Positions 19,039 through 28,261 of a DNA stretch of 45,003 bases are shown here, one piece after another. The notes under the pieces are model-generated. The model was not told where the DNA came from. It searched no databases and saw nothing but the letters and a program-made list of their open reading frames with translations. A program made the translations under genes and the position numbers. The first letter of the stretch is position 1. The number at the start of each line of letters is the position of its first letter. The stretch is from an uncultured Prevotella sp. (GTDB taxonomy: Bacteria > Bacteroidota > Bacteroidia > Bacteroidales > Bacteroidaceae). The DNA lies in contig ONHE01000116.1 of the NCBI GenBank assembly GCA_900317545.1, forward strand, positions 1 through 45,003, in the 5' to 3' direction.

Positions 19039-21306
19039 CTATTTCCCCTGCATGTAGAACACCAATTCTCCCCCATCCATCAGATCTTGATGCGTGAAAC
19101 GATAATGATCCAGCACCTTTCCGTTCAATGTCAGCTTGCTGACATATTTGTTTTTCCGGCTGTTATTGATTGCCTTGATGACAAACTGCCTGCCGTTTTC
19201 CAGATGAATCGTTACCCGATCAAAGACCGGACGTCCGGTCTCGTAGGCCGGGACACCCGGACAGAACGAATAGAACCCCATCGAACTGAGCAGGTACCAT
19301 GCCGACATCTGACCGACATCTTCATTTCCACAGAGCCCATCCGGCGACACCCGGTATTGCCCGTATAGCAACGAGTCGACAATCTCCTGTGTCTTCCGTG
19401 GCTTCCCGATGAGGTTATAGATATAGGGAATATGCTGGCTTGGTTCATTGCCATGGGCATATTGTCCGATCATGCCAGTCACGTCGGCAGCAGTTCCGTC
19501 ACCGGTGATTTGGCTGGAAACATGGAACAGCGCATCAAGTTTCTTTTCGAACGCTTTCTTTCCACCCATCAATCGGATCAGTCCCTCGATGTCATGAGGG
19601 ACAAACCAAGTCCATTGCCAGCCATTACCCTCTACATAGTCATTCCGACGGTTTACATCAGTTGGTCTGTAAGGCACTTTCCACGCTCCGTTTGAAAGAC
19701 GTGGACGCATGAATTTTGTCTTTGCATCAAAATAGTTTTTATAGTTCTGCCCCCAACGGATATATTGCTGATAAACGTCCATACGCCCTAATTTCTTGGC
19801 CATCTGAGCGATGAGCCAGTCGTTATAGGCCTCTTCCAAGCCTTTAGATACGGATCCTGTGAACTGGTCACAAGGGATAAAGCCTTGCACGTTCTTGAAT
19901 TGGAGCGACCGGGAAGACATCCGGGAATGAAGCACGTCAGGATCCATGAACATAGAGACATTGACTGTATCGAAGACTGAAGACCGGATACAGGCTTCCA
20001 ACGCCTTTGCCTGATCAAAGCCCTGCAGTCCTTTCATCATGGCGTCAGCAATGACAGAAACGGCATGATAGCCGATCATGCAACCCGTCTCGGCTGAATG
20101 GAGCTCCCATCTCGGCAATATACCCTGTTCGTCATATTTGCGGAGCAAAGAGCGGATCAAAGCCTCATCGAAGGTTGGAGCTATGATTGTGTAAAATGGA
20201 TGAACGGCCCGGAAGGTGTCCCACAGGGAGAAGATTGTATAATTGGTATAGTCCTTATCCCGGGCAACGGACATATTCATCGTGCGGTATCTGCCGTCGA
20301 CATCCGAAAAGATGCAGGGTTGGACCATGGCATGATAGAAAGCTGTATAAAATATCTTCTTCTGATCTATATCGGCAGTCTCCACCTCTATCTTCCCGAG
20401 TTGCCTGTTCCATTCGGCCTGTGCAAGTCCGGCAACATGATCAAAATCCCATCCGGGATTCTCTGCATGCAGATTGCGCTTTGCCCCTTCTATATCGACA
20501 GCAGACAAACCGACTTTCGCAATGACCTGACGCTCCGTGCTTAGACGGCGGAAGTGCAACAGTGCTTTCACGGTCTCATCCGTCACACGCCGCTGCCCAT
20601 TCAGAAGACCTTTACGATTATATAGAGAAGCCGTGAAAGGCTGGGAGAATTCTGCATAGAAATAGATAACCCGCTGCGGCGCCCAACCTTCGGAATATTT
20701 CATTCCGGCTACCGTATGATCATTGACAATCCATATCTGTTCCACAGGATGACACCGGCTGTGAATCGTAGTGGACAGATCTATGAGCAAGCGGGCATTC
20801 TGCCGGTCCGGATAAGTGTAACGATGCATCCCTGTACGCTTTGTGGCTGTCAGTTCCGCATTGATTTGATCGTCCAGCAACATCACTTGGTAATAACCTG
20901 GACGAGCCGTCTCCTGATCATGTGAAAAGGTCGATCTTGCCAAGGAGTTCAGCTTCTCCTCTCGCGTCATCGGCATGAAAACCACGTCACCGAGATCTCC
21001 GATACCGGTTCCATTCAGATGAGTATGACTGAATCCCATAAGGGTATGGTCAGAATAGTGGTATCCTCCACAGGCATCCCACCCGTCAAGCCGGGTATCC
21101 GGGCTGAGCTGGACCATTCCGTGGGGCAGCACGGCTCCAGGGAAAGTATGCCCATGACCTCCCGTGCCGATAAAAACATCCACGAACTTAGTCTTGTCTT
21201 GAGCAGACCCACTTAGTGCCATCACCAGCAAAAGAAGCCCGGCCAGATTTCTAAATTCCACATATTCACGTGGTTTCAAGCGATTCAAAATAGTCATAGT
21301 TATCAT
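19039..21306 (-). CDS. GH92 alpha-mannosidase, canonical
   Basis: GH92 enzymes are calcium-dependent, inverting exo-alpha-mannosidases. The first family block is intact: VDVFIGTGGHGHTFPGA, then HGMVQLSPDT and GFSHTHLNGTG. The catalytic acid is the Glu in HGNEPSQH (residue 621 from the start used here). The acidic base region is GNEDVGQMSAWY (D663). The open frame extends up to 21393, but that extension carries a hairpin and reads as non-coding. The ATG at 21304-21306 (or 21295-21297) better fits the signal peptide NLAGLLLLVMALSGSAQ. The gene lies 181 bp before SASA and about 108 bp after GH95. A second, divergent GH92 is at 28262-30547. Linkage specificity (alpha-1,2, -1,3, -1,4 or -1,6) is not predictable here. 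Confidence 0.93.
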   Translation of the reverse strand: MITMTILNRLKPREYVEFRNLAGLLLLVMALSGSAQDKTKFVDVFIGTGGHGHTFPGAVLPHGMVQLSPDTRLDGWDACGGYHYSDHTLMGFSHTHLNGTGIGDLGDVVFMPMTREEKLNSLARSTFSHDQETARPGYYQVMLLDDQINAELTATKRTGMHRYTYPDRQNARLLIDLSTTIHSRCHPVEQIWIVNDHTVAGMKYSEGWAPQRVIYFYAEFSQPFTASLYNRKGLLNGQRRVTDETVKALLHFRRLSTERQVIAKVGLSAVDIEGAKRNLHAENPGWDFDHVAGLAQAEWNRQLGKIEVETADIDQKKIFYTAFYHAMVQPCIFSDVDGRYRTMNMSVARDKDYTNYTIFSLWDTFRAVHPFYTIIAPTFDEALIRSLLRKYDEQGILPRWELHSAETGCMIGYHAVSVIADAMMKGLQGFDQAKALEACIRSSVFDTVNVSMFMDPDVLHSRMSSRSLQFKNVQGFIPCDQFTGSVSKGLEEAYNDWLIAQMAKKLGRMDVYQQYIRWGQNYKNYFDAKTKFMRPRLSNGAWKVPYRPTDVNRRNDYVEGNGWQWTWFVPHDIEGLIRLMGGKKAFEKKLDALFHVSSQITGDGTAADVTGMIGQYAHGNEPSQHIPYIYNLIGKPRKTQEIVDSLLYGQYRVSPDGLCGNEDVGQMSAWYLLSSMGFYSFCPGVPAYETGRPVFDRVTIHLENGRQFVIKAINNSRKNKYVSKLTLNGKVLDHYRFTHQDLMDGGELVFYMQGK

Positions 21307-21380
21307 GTATTTGTTGTCATCAATATCATATACACTTCCCCCGGAAGATAGCCCTTGAAGCCCAAGAGCATGCTTCTTGA

Positions 21381-21395
21381 CTGTGCGAAGCACAG
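21381..21395. other. Small perfect hairpin between GH95 and GH92
   Basis: CTGTGC-GAA-GCACAG folds as a 6-bp stem with a 3-nt loop. It lies in the GH95-GH92 spacer and overlaps the upstream extension of the GH92 frame, which argues against the longest start. It may help transcript processing or stability. No T-tract follows. Confidence 0.4.
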
Positions 21396-21414
21396 CTATT
21401 GAACCTCCAAAGAG

Positions 21415-24400
21415 CTACTTTACGACGACCTTTTTACCCTTCAGTACGTAGATGCCGCGGTGCAGGTCTGCTATATTGTCAGCCTTATCCTGCATAAGCA
21501 TACCACTTAGATTGTAGACTTTTCCATGTTCCTCTGCTACAGCCATTGTCTGTATGCCGGTTGTAGTGCGCAGATCGTAAGTCATCCCTTTTTGGGTGGG
21601 GAATGAAATCATATTATCTGAGATCACGGTAATGGCAGTACCGCTGACAGAAAAGTCTTTTGCACCCGGGTATTTGATCACGCAAGTCTCTCCTGCCCGA
21701 GATTTGATCGAAGCCGTCATCAGTTTTCCGTCAGACCAGGAAGCACTGACTTCAAAGTTGCCACGAGCCTTCAGGCCAGAGAATGAACCACTCATCCAAC
21801 TAAATGGAAGGGCCGGCAGGAGTTCGATATATCCGCCCTGGCTTTGCAACAGCATCTCTGCAACTCCCGAAGTAACGCCAAAATTACCATCAATCTGGAA
21901 AGGGGGATGCGCATCGAAGAGATTCGGATAAACACCTCCTACGCCTGAACTTGGCGTCGTCAGGTGCATTGCACTTTGCAACAGTTTATGTGCGCGTTCG
22001 CCATCATGCAGACGAGCCCAGAAGTTAAGTTTCCATGCACGGCTCCATCCAGTGCCTTCATCTCCCCGGGTGTTCAGGGTTACCTTCATAGCTTTGGCAT
22101 ACAGATCATCCTGAGCAGATCTTCCCGCAACGATCTGAGATCCGGGATGAAGCCAGAAAAGATGGTTCGTGTGGCGATGATGCCCGTCTCCTGTAATGTC
22201 TTTAGTCACTTCATCTTTCCACTCCATGAATTGCCCGCCAAGACCAATCTGCGGTCCTGACAGACGCGCCATGGCATTCTTAATCTCTACGATCTCGGAA
22301 TCGCTTTCCCGGCCAAGCGCTTTGCTGGCCTTGATCATCATATCAAACATCTCCTGAACCATAGCCTGACTGGTGGAACAACCAAGAGAGAAAGCTCCAT
22401 GTTCAGGTGAATAAGATGGATTACATACGAGTTTCCCATCCCGTGAATCTGTCCAAAGATTGTCAACCCAGAACAATGCAGCCTGAAGCATCGTGTCGTA
22501 GTATTTCTCCAAGAAGACCTTGTCCATCGTAAACAGGTAATGCTCCCAGATATCCTGACACATCCAGATTGCACCCTGGGGGAAGAAGTGGGCCGAAGAC
22601 TCCCCCGGCGCCGTATTTCCCCAGATGTTCACCTCGTGATTGCAGGCCCATCCCCGAACCGGCGAGACACCGTCAGGCTTACAATAATAATAGGTGGCAG
22701 TATATTTCCCACGTGGTACGAGACTCTGAACAAACTCTATCATAGGCATGTGACATTCCGCGAGGTTGGTCTGTTCGGCAGGCCAGTAGTTCATTTCGAC
22801 ATTGATATTCGTATGGTAGTCAGCATTCCAGGGATTGTTCAGGCTTTGTCCCCAAACCCCTTGCAGGTTGGCCGGCAGGGAGCCTTGACGGGAAGACGAG
22901 ATCAGCAGGTAACGCCCAAACTGGTAATACAACGTCTCCAGATAGTTGCATTGATCCAAGGTGGCCGTGCTGTTGCTCATTGCGGCCAGCAGTTGATCCG
23001 TGGAAGCTGCTGGTGCAGCAGATACATTGAGATTCAACTTCATCCGATCATAAAGCGACTGATAGTCCTCCTGATGGCGAGCCAACAAGGTCTCATAAGA
23101 TTTGGAGGCCGCTTCAGAGACTATCATCTGCACTTTGGCCAGAGGATCCTCATCAGAGAAGTAATCGTAGCTGTCATCCATGCATTGCTGATAGTTGGTC
23201 GCAGCCGACATGAGCAGTACGATCTCACGTGCACTCGTCACGACAATGGCGTTGCCGTCAACAGCAACCGTTCCGTCCGTACTGGCAATCCGCACGATCT
23301 GTGCGAATCTCAAACCCTGCTTCCAGTTAGGGTTATTGCGTCTTCCGGTAGGATAACCGGTCAACGTGATCGTATGATCAGAGGCCTCCAAGGTTTTGTC
23401 TGCATGAGGACAATCTATCGAGATTCTCTTTGAGAACGGTCTGTTGGCCTTCAAACGGATCACCATGACACGGTCCGGATAGCTCATGAAATACTCACGT
23501 GAATAGCTGATGCCCGAATCATCATAATTGATTGTCAAAAGCGAATGGTCAATATCGAGCATTCTCGTATAGTTTGCATAGGTGGAAGCTGTCAGGAAGC
23601 CGATTTCCGCCAATTGAGGTTTCTGGCTATTGTCGACCAATTCAAGAATCTCAAACTTGAAAAAACGATAGCCGCTGAAATTAGCTTTGAAAGTGACGGT
23701 TGTATTCCGTTGCTCATTCCAAAACAGCCCGTTCTGCTCATCTATCTTGTTGTATTGCAGTCCATCTTTTGATCCATACAGGATCCAATGCTTGGGGTCG
23801 CGTCCCGGCATGTCGTTTGCGGAGGTGACACTGTAGCCGGTCACGGTCGGAGCACCGTAATAACTCCATGTGATAAAGATCGGAAACTTCTTGTCGACCG
23901 TACAAGCATCGTCATCAGCAAACCACTTATTTCCTTTGTTGCCATCAAACAAATTAATGGCACGCTCACCTGCATTCTTGCGGTTATCATAGTTGGCATA
24001 GATACTCGAACCATCGATCGTTGCGTGGTTCAAGTCATCAACCGTTATGTTACTCATGGTCTGGAAAGAACCGAAATAGGCTTTGTCTCCACCGAAATTA
24101 TTGACAATGTCAGCCGTAGCAATACCTTCATCATAGTCGTTGGTTACTACCTTTCCATCTGAGTTCTTGTAAGCAGCCTTCGTTTGTGAGAACTTGACTG
24201 CAGCTTCTTGCAGATCGACCTGAGCCTTGTGATAAATCCGGTGATTCTCTGCAGGTGTCCGCTTATGGCCACCGTTATAAGCGGCATCCTGCCCAGGCCC
24301 TCCAGACCATAGCGTTTTTTCGTTAGTCTGTATCAAATCACTATATACTCCGCCATAGACCATGGCACCCATATAGCCATTACCTATCGGCAGGGCCTCA

Positions 24401-24531
24401 TTTTCCCAACTTGTAGCGGGTGTATGATAGACTGCTCTCAATGGCACTTGTTGAACTTGCTGTGCACACACTGTCATACTGACAGTCAGCAATAAAAGCA
24501 TCAGTTTTCTGATTTTGCATTTCTCTCTCAT
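21415..24531 (-). CDS. GH95 alpha-L-fucosidase/alpha-L-galactosidase with F5/8-C insert and Por tail
   Basis: This 1038-residue protein has a signal peptide (cleavage near VCA/QQ). Its GH95 N-terminal domain (LPIGNGYMGAMVYGGV) is interrupted at about 185-315 by a discoidin (F5/8 type C)-like module. The (alpha/alpha)6 catalytic barrel has N575 and N577 in HTNINVEMNYWPAEQ, E710 in YSPEHG and D881 in QIDGNFG, which correspond to the Asn, Glu and Asp residues important in the Bifidobacterium GH95 AfcA. The last ~45 residues (VYNLSGMLM then GIYVLKGKKVVVK) look like a type IX secretion sorting signal, so the enzyme is probably exported to the surface. The family hydrolyses terminal alpha-1,2-L-fucose or alpha-L-galactose; which one is not resolved. 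It sits 95 bp after GH2. Confidence 0.93.
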   Translation of the reverse strand: MREKCKIRKLMLLLLTVSMTVCAQQVQQVPLRAVYHTPATSWENEALPIGNGYMGAMVYGGVYSDLIQTNEKTLWSGGPGQDAAYNGGHKRTPAENHRIYHKAQVDLQEAAVKFSQTKAAYKNSDGKVVTNDYDEGIATADIVNNFGGDKAYFGSFQTMSNITVDDLNHATIDGSSIYANYDNRKNAGERAINLFDGNKGNKWFADDDACTVDKKFPIFITWSYYGAPTVTGYSVTSANDMPGRDPKHWILYGSKDGLQYNKIDEQNGLFWNEQRNTTVTFKANFSGYRFFKFEILELVDNSQKPQLAEIGFLTASTYANYTRMLDIDHSLLTINYDDSGISYSREYFMSYPDRVMVIRLKANRPFSKRISIDCPHADKTLEASDHTITLTGYPTGRRNNPNWKQGLRFAQIVRIASTDGTVAVDGNAIVVTSAREIVLLMSAATNYQQCMDDSYDYFSDEDPLAKVQMIVSEAASKSYETLLARHQEDYQSLYDRMKLNLNVSAAPAASTDQLLAAMSNSTATLDQCNYLETLYYQFGRYLLISSSRQGSLPANLQGVWGQSLNNPWNADYHTNINVEMNYWPAEQTNLAECHMPMIEFVQSLVPRGKYTATYYYCKPDGVSPVRGWACNHEVNIWGNTAPGESSAHFFPQGAIWMCQDIWEHYLFTMDKVFLEKYYDTMLQAALFWVDNLWTDSRDGKLVCNPSYSPEHGAFSLGCSTSQAMVQEMFDMMIKASKALGRESDSEIVEIKNAMARLSGPQIGLGGQFMEWKDEVTKDITGDGHHRHTNHLFWLHPGSQIVAGRSAQDDLYAKAMKVTLNTRGDEGTGWSRAWKLNFWARLHDGERAHKLLQSAMHLTTPSSGVGGVYPNLFDAHPPFQIDGNFGVTSGVAEMLLQSQGGYIELLPALPFSWMSGSFSGLKARGNFEVSASWSDGKLMTASIKSRAGETCVIKYPGAKDFSVSGTAITVISDNMISFPTQKGMTYDLRTTTGIQTMAVAEEHGKVYNLSGMLMQDKADNIADLHRGIYVLKGKKVVVK

Positions 24532-24587
24532 GATATGTTTTACTAAGAGGTTATATTATCATACAGCATCATCGCACAGACCTCCAT

Positions 24588-24619
24588 CCGGCCATTCCCG
24601 GAATTCCGTGAATGGCCGG
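24588..24619. other. Strong hairpin between GH2 and GH95
   Basis: CCGGCCATTC (24588-24597) pairs perfectly with GAATGGCCGG (24610-24619); the loop includes the palindrome CGGAATTCCG. No T-run follows on either strand, so it is more likely an RNA processing or stability element within the operon than a terminator. Confidence 0.5.
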
Positions 24620-24626
24620 AAAGGGC

Positions 24627-27600
24627 TTAGCCGTTCAGCAGGTTGATCAGCAGCCGGGCCGCTACGGGATCGGTCCCAGCCTTCTCTGTACACATGGTCG
24701 ATATTAATGCAGAACCTGCTCCATCCTTCACTCTCACCAAAGTAAAACCTCTCATGGAATCAATACGCTTGATACGCAGTTCAGGTTTTCCACCATCAAT
24801 ATAGGCATGAATTTTCATCTGGCCACCCAATTCGGTAACCTGCTCGTTACGGTTAATCTGGAGAGTCGTATTGCACGCCTTGGGTATTTCACGCTTATTG
24901 TTGTTGAAATATCTCAGTTCCAAAGGCTCAATTCCATCAAATACAGCATCGTCTTCACGTTCCATATAAGTGATGTCACCTTCTGTCGGCTCAATCCAAC
25001 CGCGGATATAATCCGGAAACAGCTGTTTGGCAACCTCGTTCGCATTGAGCAAGAGCATTTTTCCGCCGCGTTTCACGAAGGTTTTGAGTAACTTCAGATC
25101 ACCCTCGGAAAGCGACCTGTTGTCAGAGATGACAGCTACGGACGGTCTGCCTTTGACCAACTGAGCAATTGTAGCTGCCTTCCGGTATTGAATACCTAAT
25201 TCATCGAAAACTTGGGAAGTCAGCTCATTATCCAAGAGTTGAATTTTCTGAGATTTGCATAGACCGACCAAAGATCGCCTGTTAACTAAAAGAAGATCAT
25301 ATTGATTCTTAGAGACCACCCGTCCGTTTTCACTCAACGACAGGAGCAGCCGCACATCTGTCTTATCTTCCGGCAACGAAGCTGGGAGCAGGATGGCTGG
25401 TTCTATCCAATGGTGAACATAATGCCGGATAGCCGGAATGGTTTCTGTACCTCGTGTCAGTTCCCTTCCATCCCGGTCTACGATCGTCCATGTGAGCAGG
25501 GAAGGCTGCAACACAGTACCATCCTCTTTGTCATTGACAATACAGATGCGCGCTGGCAGTTTCTCGCCTGCATAAAGATGCCGCCCCCAGATTTCAGCAC
25601 TGACGAGCACGGGCTGCAGCGCACGCTTGAGCGCATAATAAGTAGGCCAAGGCTTGATATGATCCGCATCATAGGCTTGCCGGAACCATGAGAGCAGTGA
25701 AAAGTGCAAAATGCCAGAAGCGTCCGGATTACTACGCCGCAGAGCTTCTGCCAGTTCACCCGTTATGAACGACTGCACGTTGAGGAAATAGGCCGGATTG
25801 CAGAAATCATAGCACTTGTATCCGATCAGAGACATAGGATTCTGGTGAATGATCTGATAGGATCTCGTAGGATGCCCGGTTTCGTTATTAGGATATCCGG
25901 TTGACATCTCCTGACTAATGAGAGGACGTCCAGGCAACTTGTATCGATCCTGAAACTCACCTTGGAAGAACCTGAAGAGCGAGTAGTCATACCAGTTGTA
26001 ATAGCCATGAGGATCATCAATGTCTCCATCATCAACGGAGGTCATGAAGTCCTTTCCAAATTTCTTGTCCAGACCTTTACGTGCATAATTGGAATCAAAT
26101 ACAATGGGACGCGTAGGATCTATCTTGCGCATCTCTTTAACAACGTCTGAAATGATGCAGAACTTCAGCTTGGCCCTTTCCAAGTCATTGTCTCCATTGT
26201 AGAATTTCATCTCATTATTGATCGTCCATATAATCAATGACGGATGATTGCGATATTTCTTGATCAGACTCAGGAACTCATCTTTCCAAAGTTGAATAAG
26301 CTTCTGATTAGGGATCGGTGAACTTTCGAGCATAAGCCATGGCCAAGTTCCCTCATAGCTGACGGCGATTCCGTTTTCATCAGCAGCGTCCATCCACAGC
26401 TGATTAAAGGGTGCGGTATGGGTACGGGTTACATCCATGTTTCCTTCCCGCATCAATCGAAAGAAGGTATCGGCCAGTTTACGGTCGTAAGGCTTGATCT
26501 GAGAGGGCGTCTGATTGCCACCACGTAGCCAGTATTTGTGTCCGTTCAAATAGAAAAGTCCATCTTTGACTTCGAAAGTTCTGAAGCCTGAGGTCACTGT
26601 CAGTGCGTCGGAGTGCTTCCTGTTGGAAAGTGTGAAGCGGAAATCATAGAGGTTGGGGTGCTCTGGTGACCACAGCAGCGGCTTGAGATCATTCACTGCA
26701 TAGGTCAGCGTCTTGCGCTCTCCTTCATTGAGTTTGATCTCCTTGAATGAAATGCCATGATATAGAACCTTTCCAGTCTTTTTTTCAATGATGTCCGTTG
26801 AAATCTGGACGGTCGACTTGCTGTCCGAATGATTGGCTACTTCCAAATCGAATGTTACGCCTGTCAGCTCCGGTCTGATGAAGACATCTTCAACTTTGAC
26901 AGGATCCGTGATCGTCAATTTCACAGGCTGCCATATTCCTGCCGGATCCCCGCCGTAGAATCCGTGAGCGATATCCTTAAGCATTTTGTTGGTCACAGGC
27001 ACAGTTACAGCTACGCCAACTACCTTGTCGGCTTCAGCAATATCGCCAACAAAATCTCTGATCACTTTCACTGCAACAAGGTTTTTTCCCGGATGGAGAT
27101 AGCGCGAGACGTCAATGGCAATCTCTCCGAACATTCCAACATGGGCGCCAACCTTGGTTCCATTGACATAAATCTCAGAAACTTTGGAGACAGCATCAAA
27201 AGTCAGCGTCATGTTCTTGCCCTTGACGTCATCAGGCAATTCTATCCACTGGCGATACCAAGCGGCCTTCGTGCGCTGATAATCGAAGGTGTAGTTTTCA
27301 CATCTGTCTGTTTCCTGTCTGTAATAAACATCAGAAATGCCCTTGTGTTCTTGTCCGTTTGCGGCCGGCATCGTCTCTCCATGAAGCCAAATGCGAATGG
27401 GATTCCAGAAGTTAGGAACGGTCATCACATGCCAGCTTTCATCATCGGTTTCGCAGAGCATATCTCCCGCGTCTCCAAAGCTATCATATTGTGGCTTGAA
27501 AAGCCATCTCCCATCAAGCGAAATGACACTTCTGCCGGCATGAAGTGATGTTACTTTAACAGGCATATATTCAGACCGCTCAATTCGCCGCTTGTTTTCC

Positions 27601-28250
27601 TTTTCTGCGGGAGTCATCTGTCTGACAAATTCCTGGCGTGTGATGCCATCCAAGCTGCTTGAAATCATCTGGTTAATTTCAAGATCATCGTATTCCGTTG
27701 GGATCCACCCCCCTCCCAAGGTGACCTTACCTTGAGCAGTCTGTCCGTTATTCTTGTCGACAACGTCAATCCTGGGCACATTCTCATCATTAAGGAAGAC
27801 ACGGATGCGATTGCCTACGGTCTCCACCTTCACCCGATACCAGACTCCTGGCTGCGGATGGAAACGCAGGGGGCGAGTACCAAGGAACTCATCGGTTCCC
27901 ATGTATCCAAGCCGCAGCAGATAGATTTCGTCGATAAGCCCTCCTTTAATGCCCACTACATAGCGATCAAAACGATTGGCTGCCCGAAAGCCAGCCCATA
28001 TCTGCACCTGCTCTGCATCCTTGGGATTCCGTGCCCGGAAAGAAAAGGAATAATCCTTCATGGTCGGGTTGCCAAAGCTTGCATAGGAAGAGGTTGTTTT
28101 CAGCACTCCCTGAGAAATACGGCATTCACCTCGATCTGTAATCGTCAGTTGCTGACTTTCATCAGAAAAGTCGTTTGTCAAAAGGGGCTGTGACCGTGTC
28201 ACCATTGCGCACATCACCAGTGCCTCGAATATCAGAAGTCTATAATTCAT
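24627..28250 (-). CDS. GH2 glycosidase with N-terminal lectin-like beta-sandwich
   Basis: At 1207 residues this is longer than usual GH2 enzymes. After a short signal peptide (about 20 residues) there is an extra jelly-roll domain (about 25-195; KDYSFSFRARNPKDAEQVQIW in parts, WYRVKVETVGNRIRVFLND in parts) of the LamG or DUF1080 type. The GH2 part follows: sugar-binding domain (about 240-450, AWYRQWIELP and IYVNGTKVG), Ig-like domain (about 455-560), and TIM barrel with acid/base E680 in WTINNEM and nucleophile E781 in LISQEMS. A C-terminal segment at about 990-1085 resembles a class I amidotransferase-like fold. It is predicted to be a periplasmic or secreted exo-beta-glycosidase. It starts 11 bp after the divergent GH92 stop, so it is translationally close to it. 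Confidence 0.9.
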   Translation of the reverse strand: MNYRLLIFEALVMCAMVTRSQPLLTNDFSDESQQLTITDRGECRISQGVLKTTSSYASFGNPTMKDYSFSFRARNPKDAEQVQIWAGFRAANRFDRYVVGIKGGLIDEIYLLRLGYMGTDEFLGTRPLRFHPQPGVWYRVKVETVGNRIRVFLNDENVPRIDVVDKNNGQTAQGKVTLGGGWIPTEYDDLEINQMISSSLDGITRQEFVRQMTPAEKENKRRIERSEYMPVKVTSLHAGRSVISLDGRWLFKPQYDSFGDAGDMLCETDDESWHVMTVPNFWNPIRIWLHGETMPAANGQEHKGISDVYYRQETDRCENYTFDYQRTKAAWYRQWIELPDDVKGKNMTLTFDAVSKVSEIYVNGTKVGAHVGMFGEIAIDVSRYLHPGKNLVAVKVIRDFVGDIAEADKVVGVAVTVPVTNKMLKDIAHGFYGGDPAGIWQPVKLTITDPVKVEDVFIRPELTGVTFDLEVANHSDSKSTVQISTDIIEKKTGKVLYHGISFKEIKLNEGERKTLTYAVNDLKPLLWSPEHPNLYDFRFTLSNRKHSDALTVTSGFRTFEVKDGLFYLNGHKYWLRGGNQTPSQIKPYDRKLADTFFRLMREGNMDVTRTHTAPFNQLWMDAADENGIAVSYEGTWPWLMLESSPIPNQKLIQLWKDEFLSLIKKYRNHPSLIIWTINNEMKFYNGDNDLERAKLKFCIISDVVKEMRKIDPTRPIVFDSNYARKGLDKKFGKDFMTSVDDGDIDDPHGYYNWYDYSLFRFFQGEFQDRYKLPGRPLISQEMSTGYPNNETGHPTRSYQIIHQNPMSLIGYKCYDFCNPAYFLNVQSFITGELAEALRRSNPDASGILHFSLLSWFRQAYDADHIKPWPTYYALKRALQPVLVSAEIWGRHLYAGEKLPARICIVNDKEDGTVLQPSLLTWTIVDRDGRELTRGTETIPAIRHYVHHWIEPAILLPASLPEDKTDVRLLLSLSENGRVVSKNQYDLLLVNRRSLVGLCKSQKIQLLDNELTSQVFDELGIQYRKAATIAQLVKGRPSVAVISDNRSLSEGDLKLLKTFVKRGGKMLLLNANEVAKQLFPDYIRGWIEPTEGDITYMEREDDAVFDGIEPLELRYFNNNKREIPKACNTTLQINRNEQVTELGGQMKIHAYIDGGKPELRIKRIDSMRGFTLVRVKDGAGSALISTMCTEKAGTDPVAARLLINLLNG

Positions 28251-28261
28251 GTCGTTGTCAG

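Noticed and set aside
21307-21393. 29-residue N-terminal extension of the canonical GH92
   Set aside because: It precedes a good signal peptide, overlaps a hairpin and lacks homologous character, so the start at 21306 was preferred.
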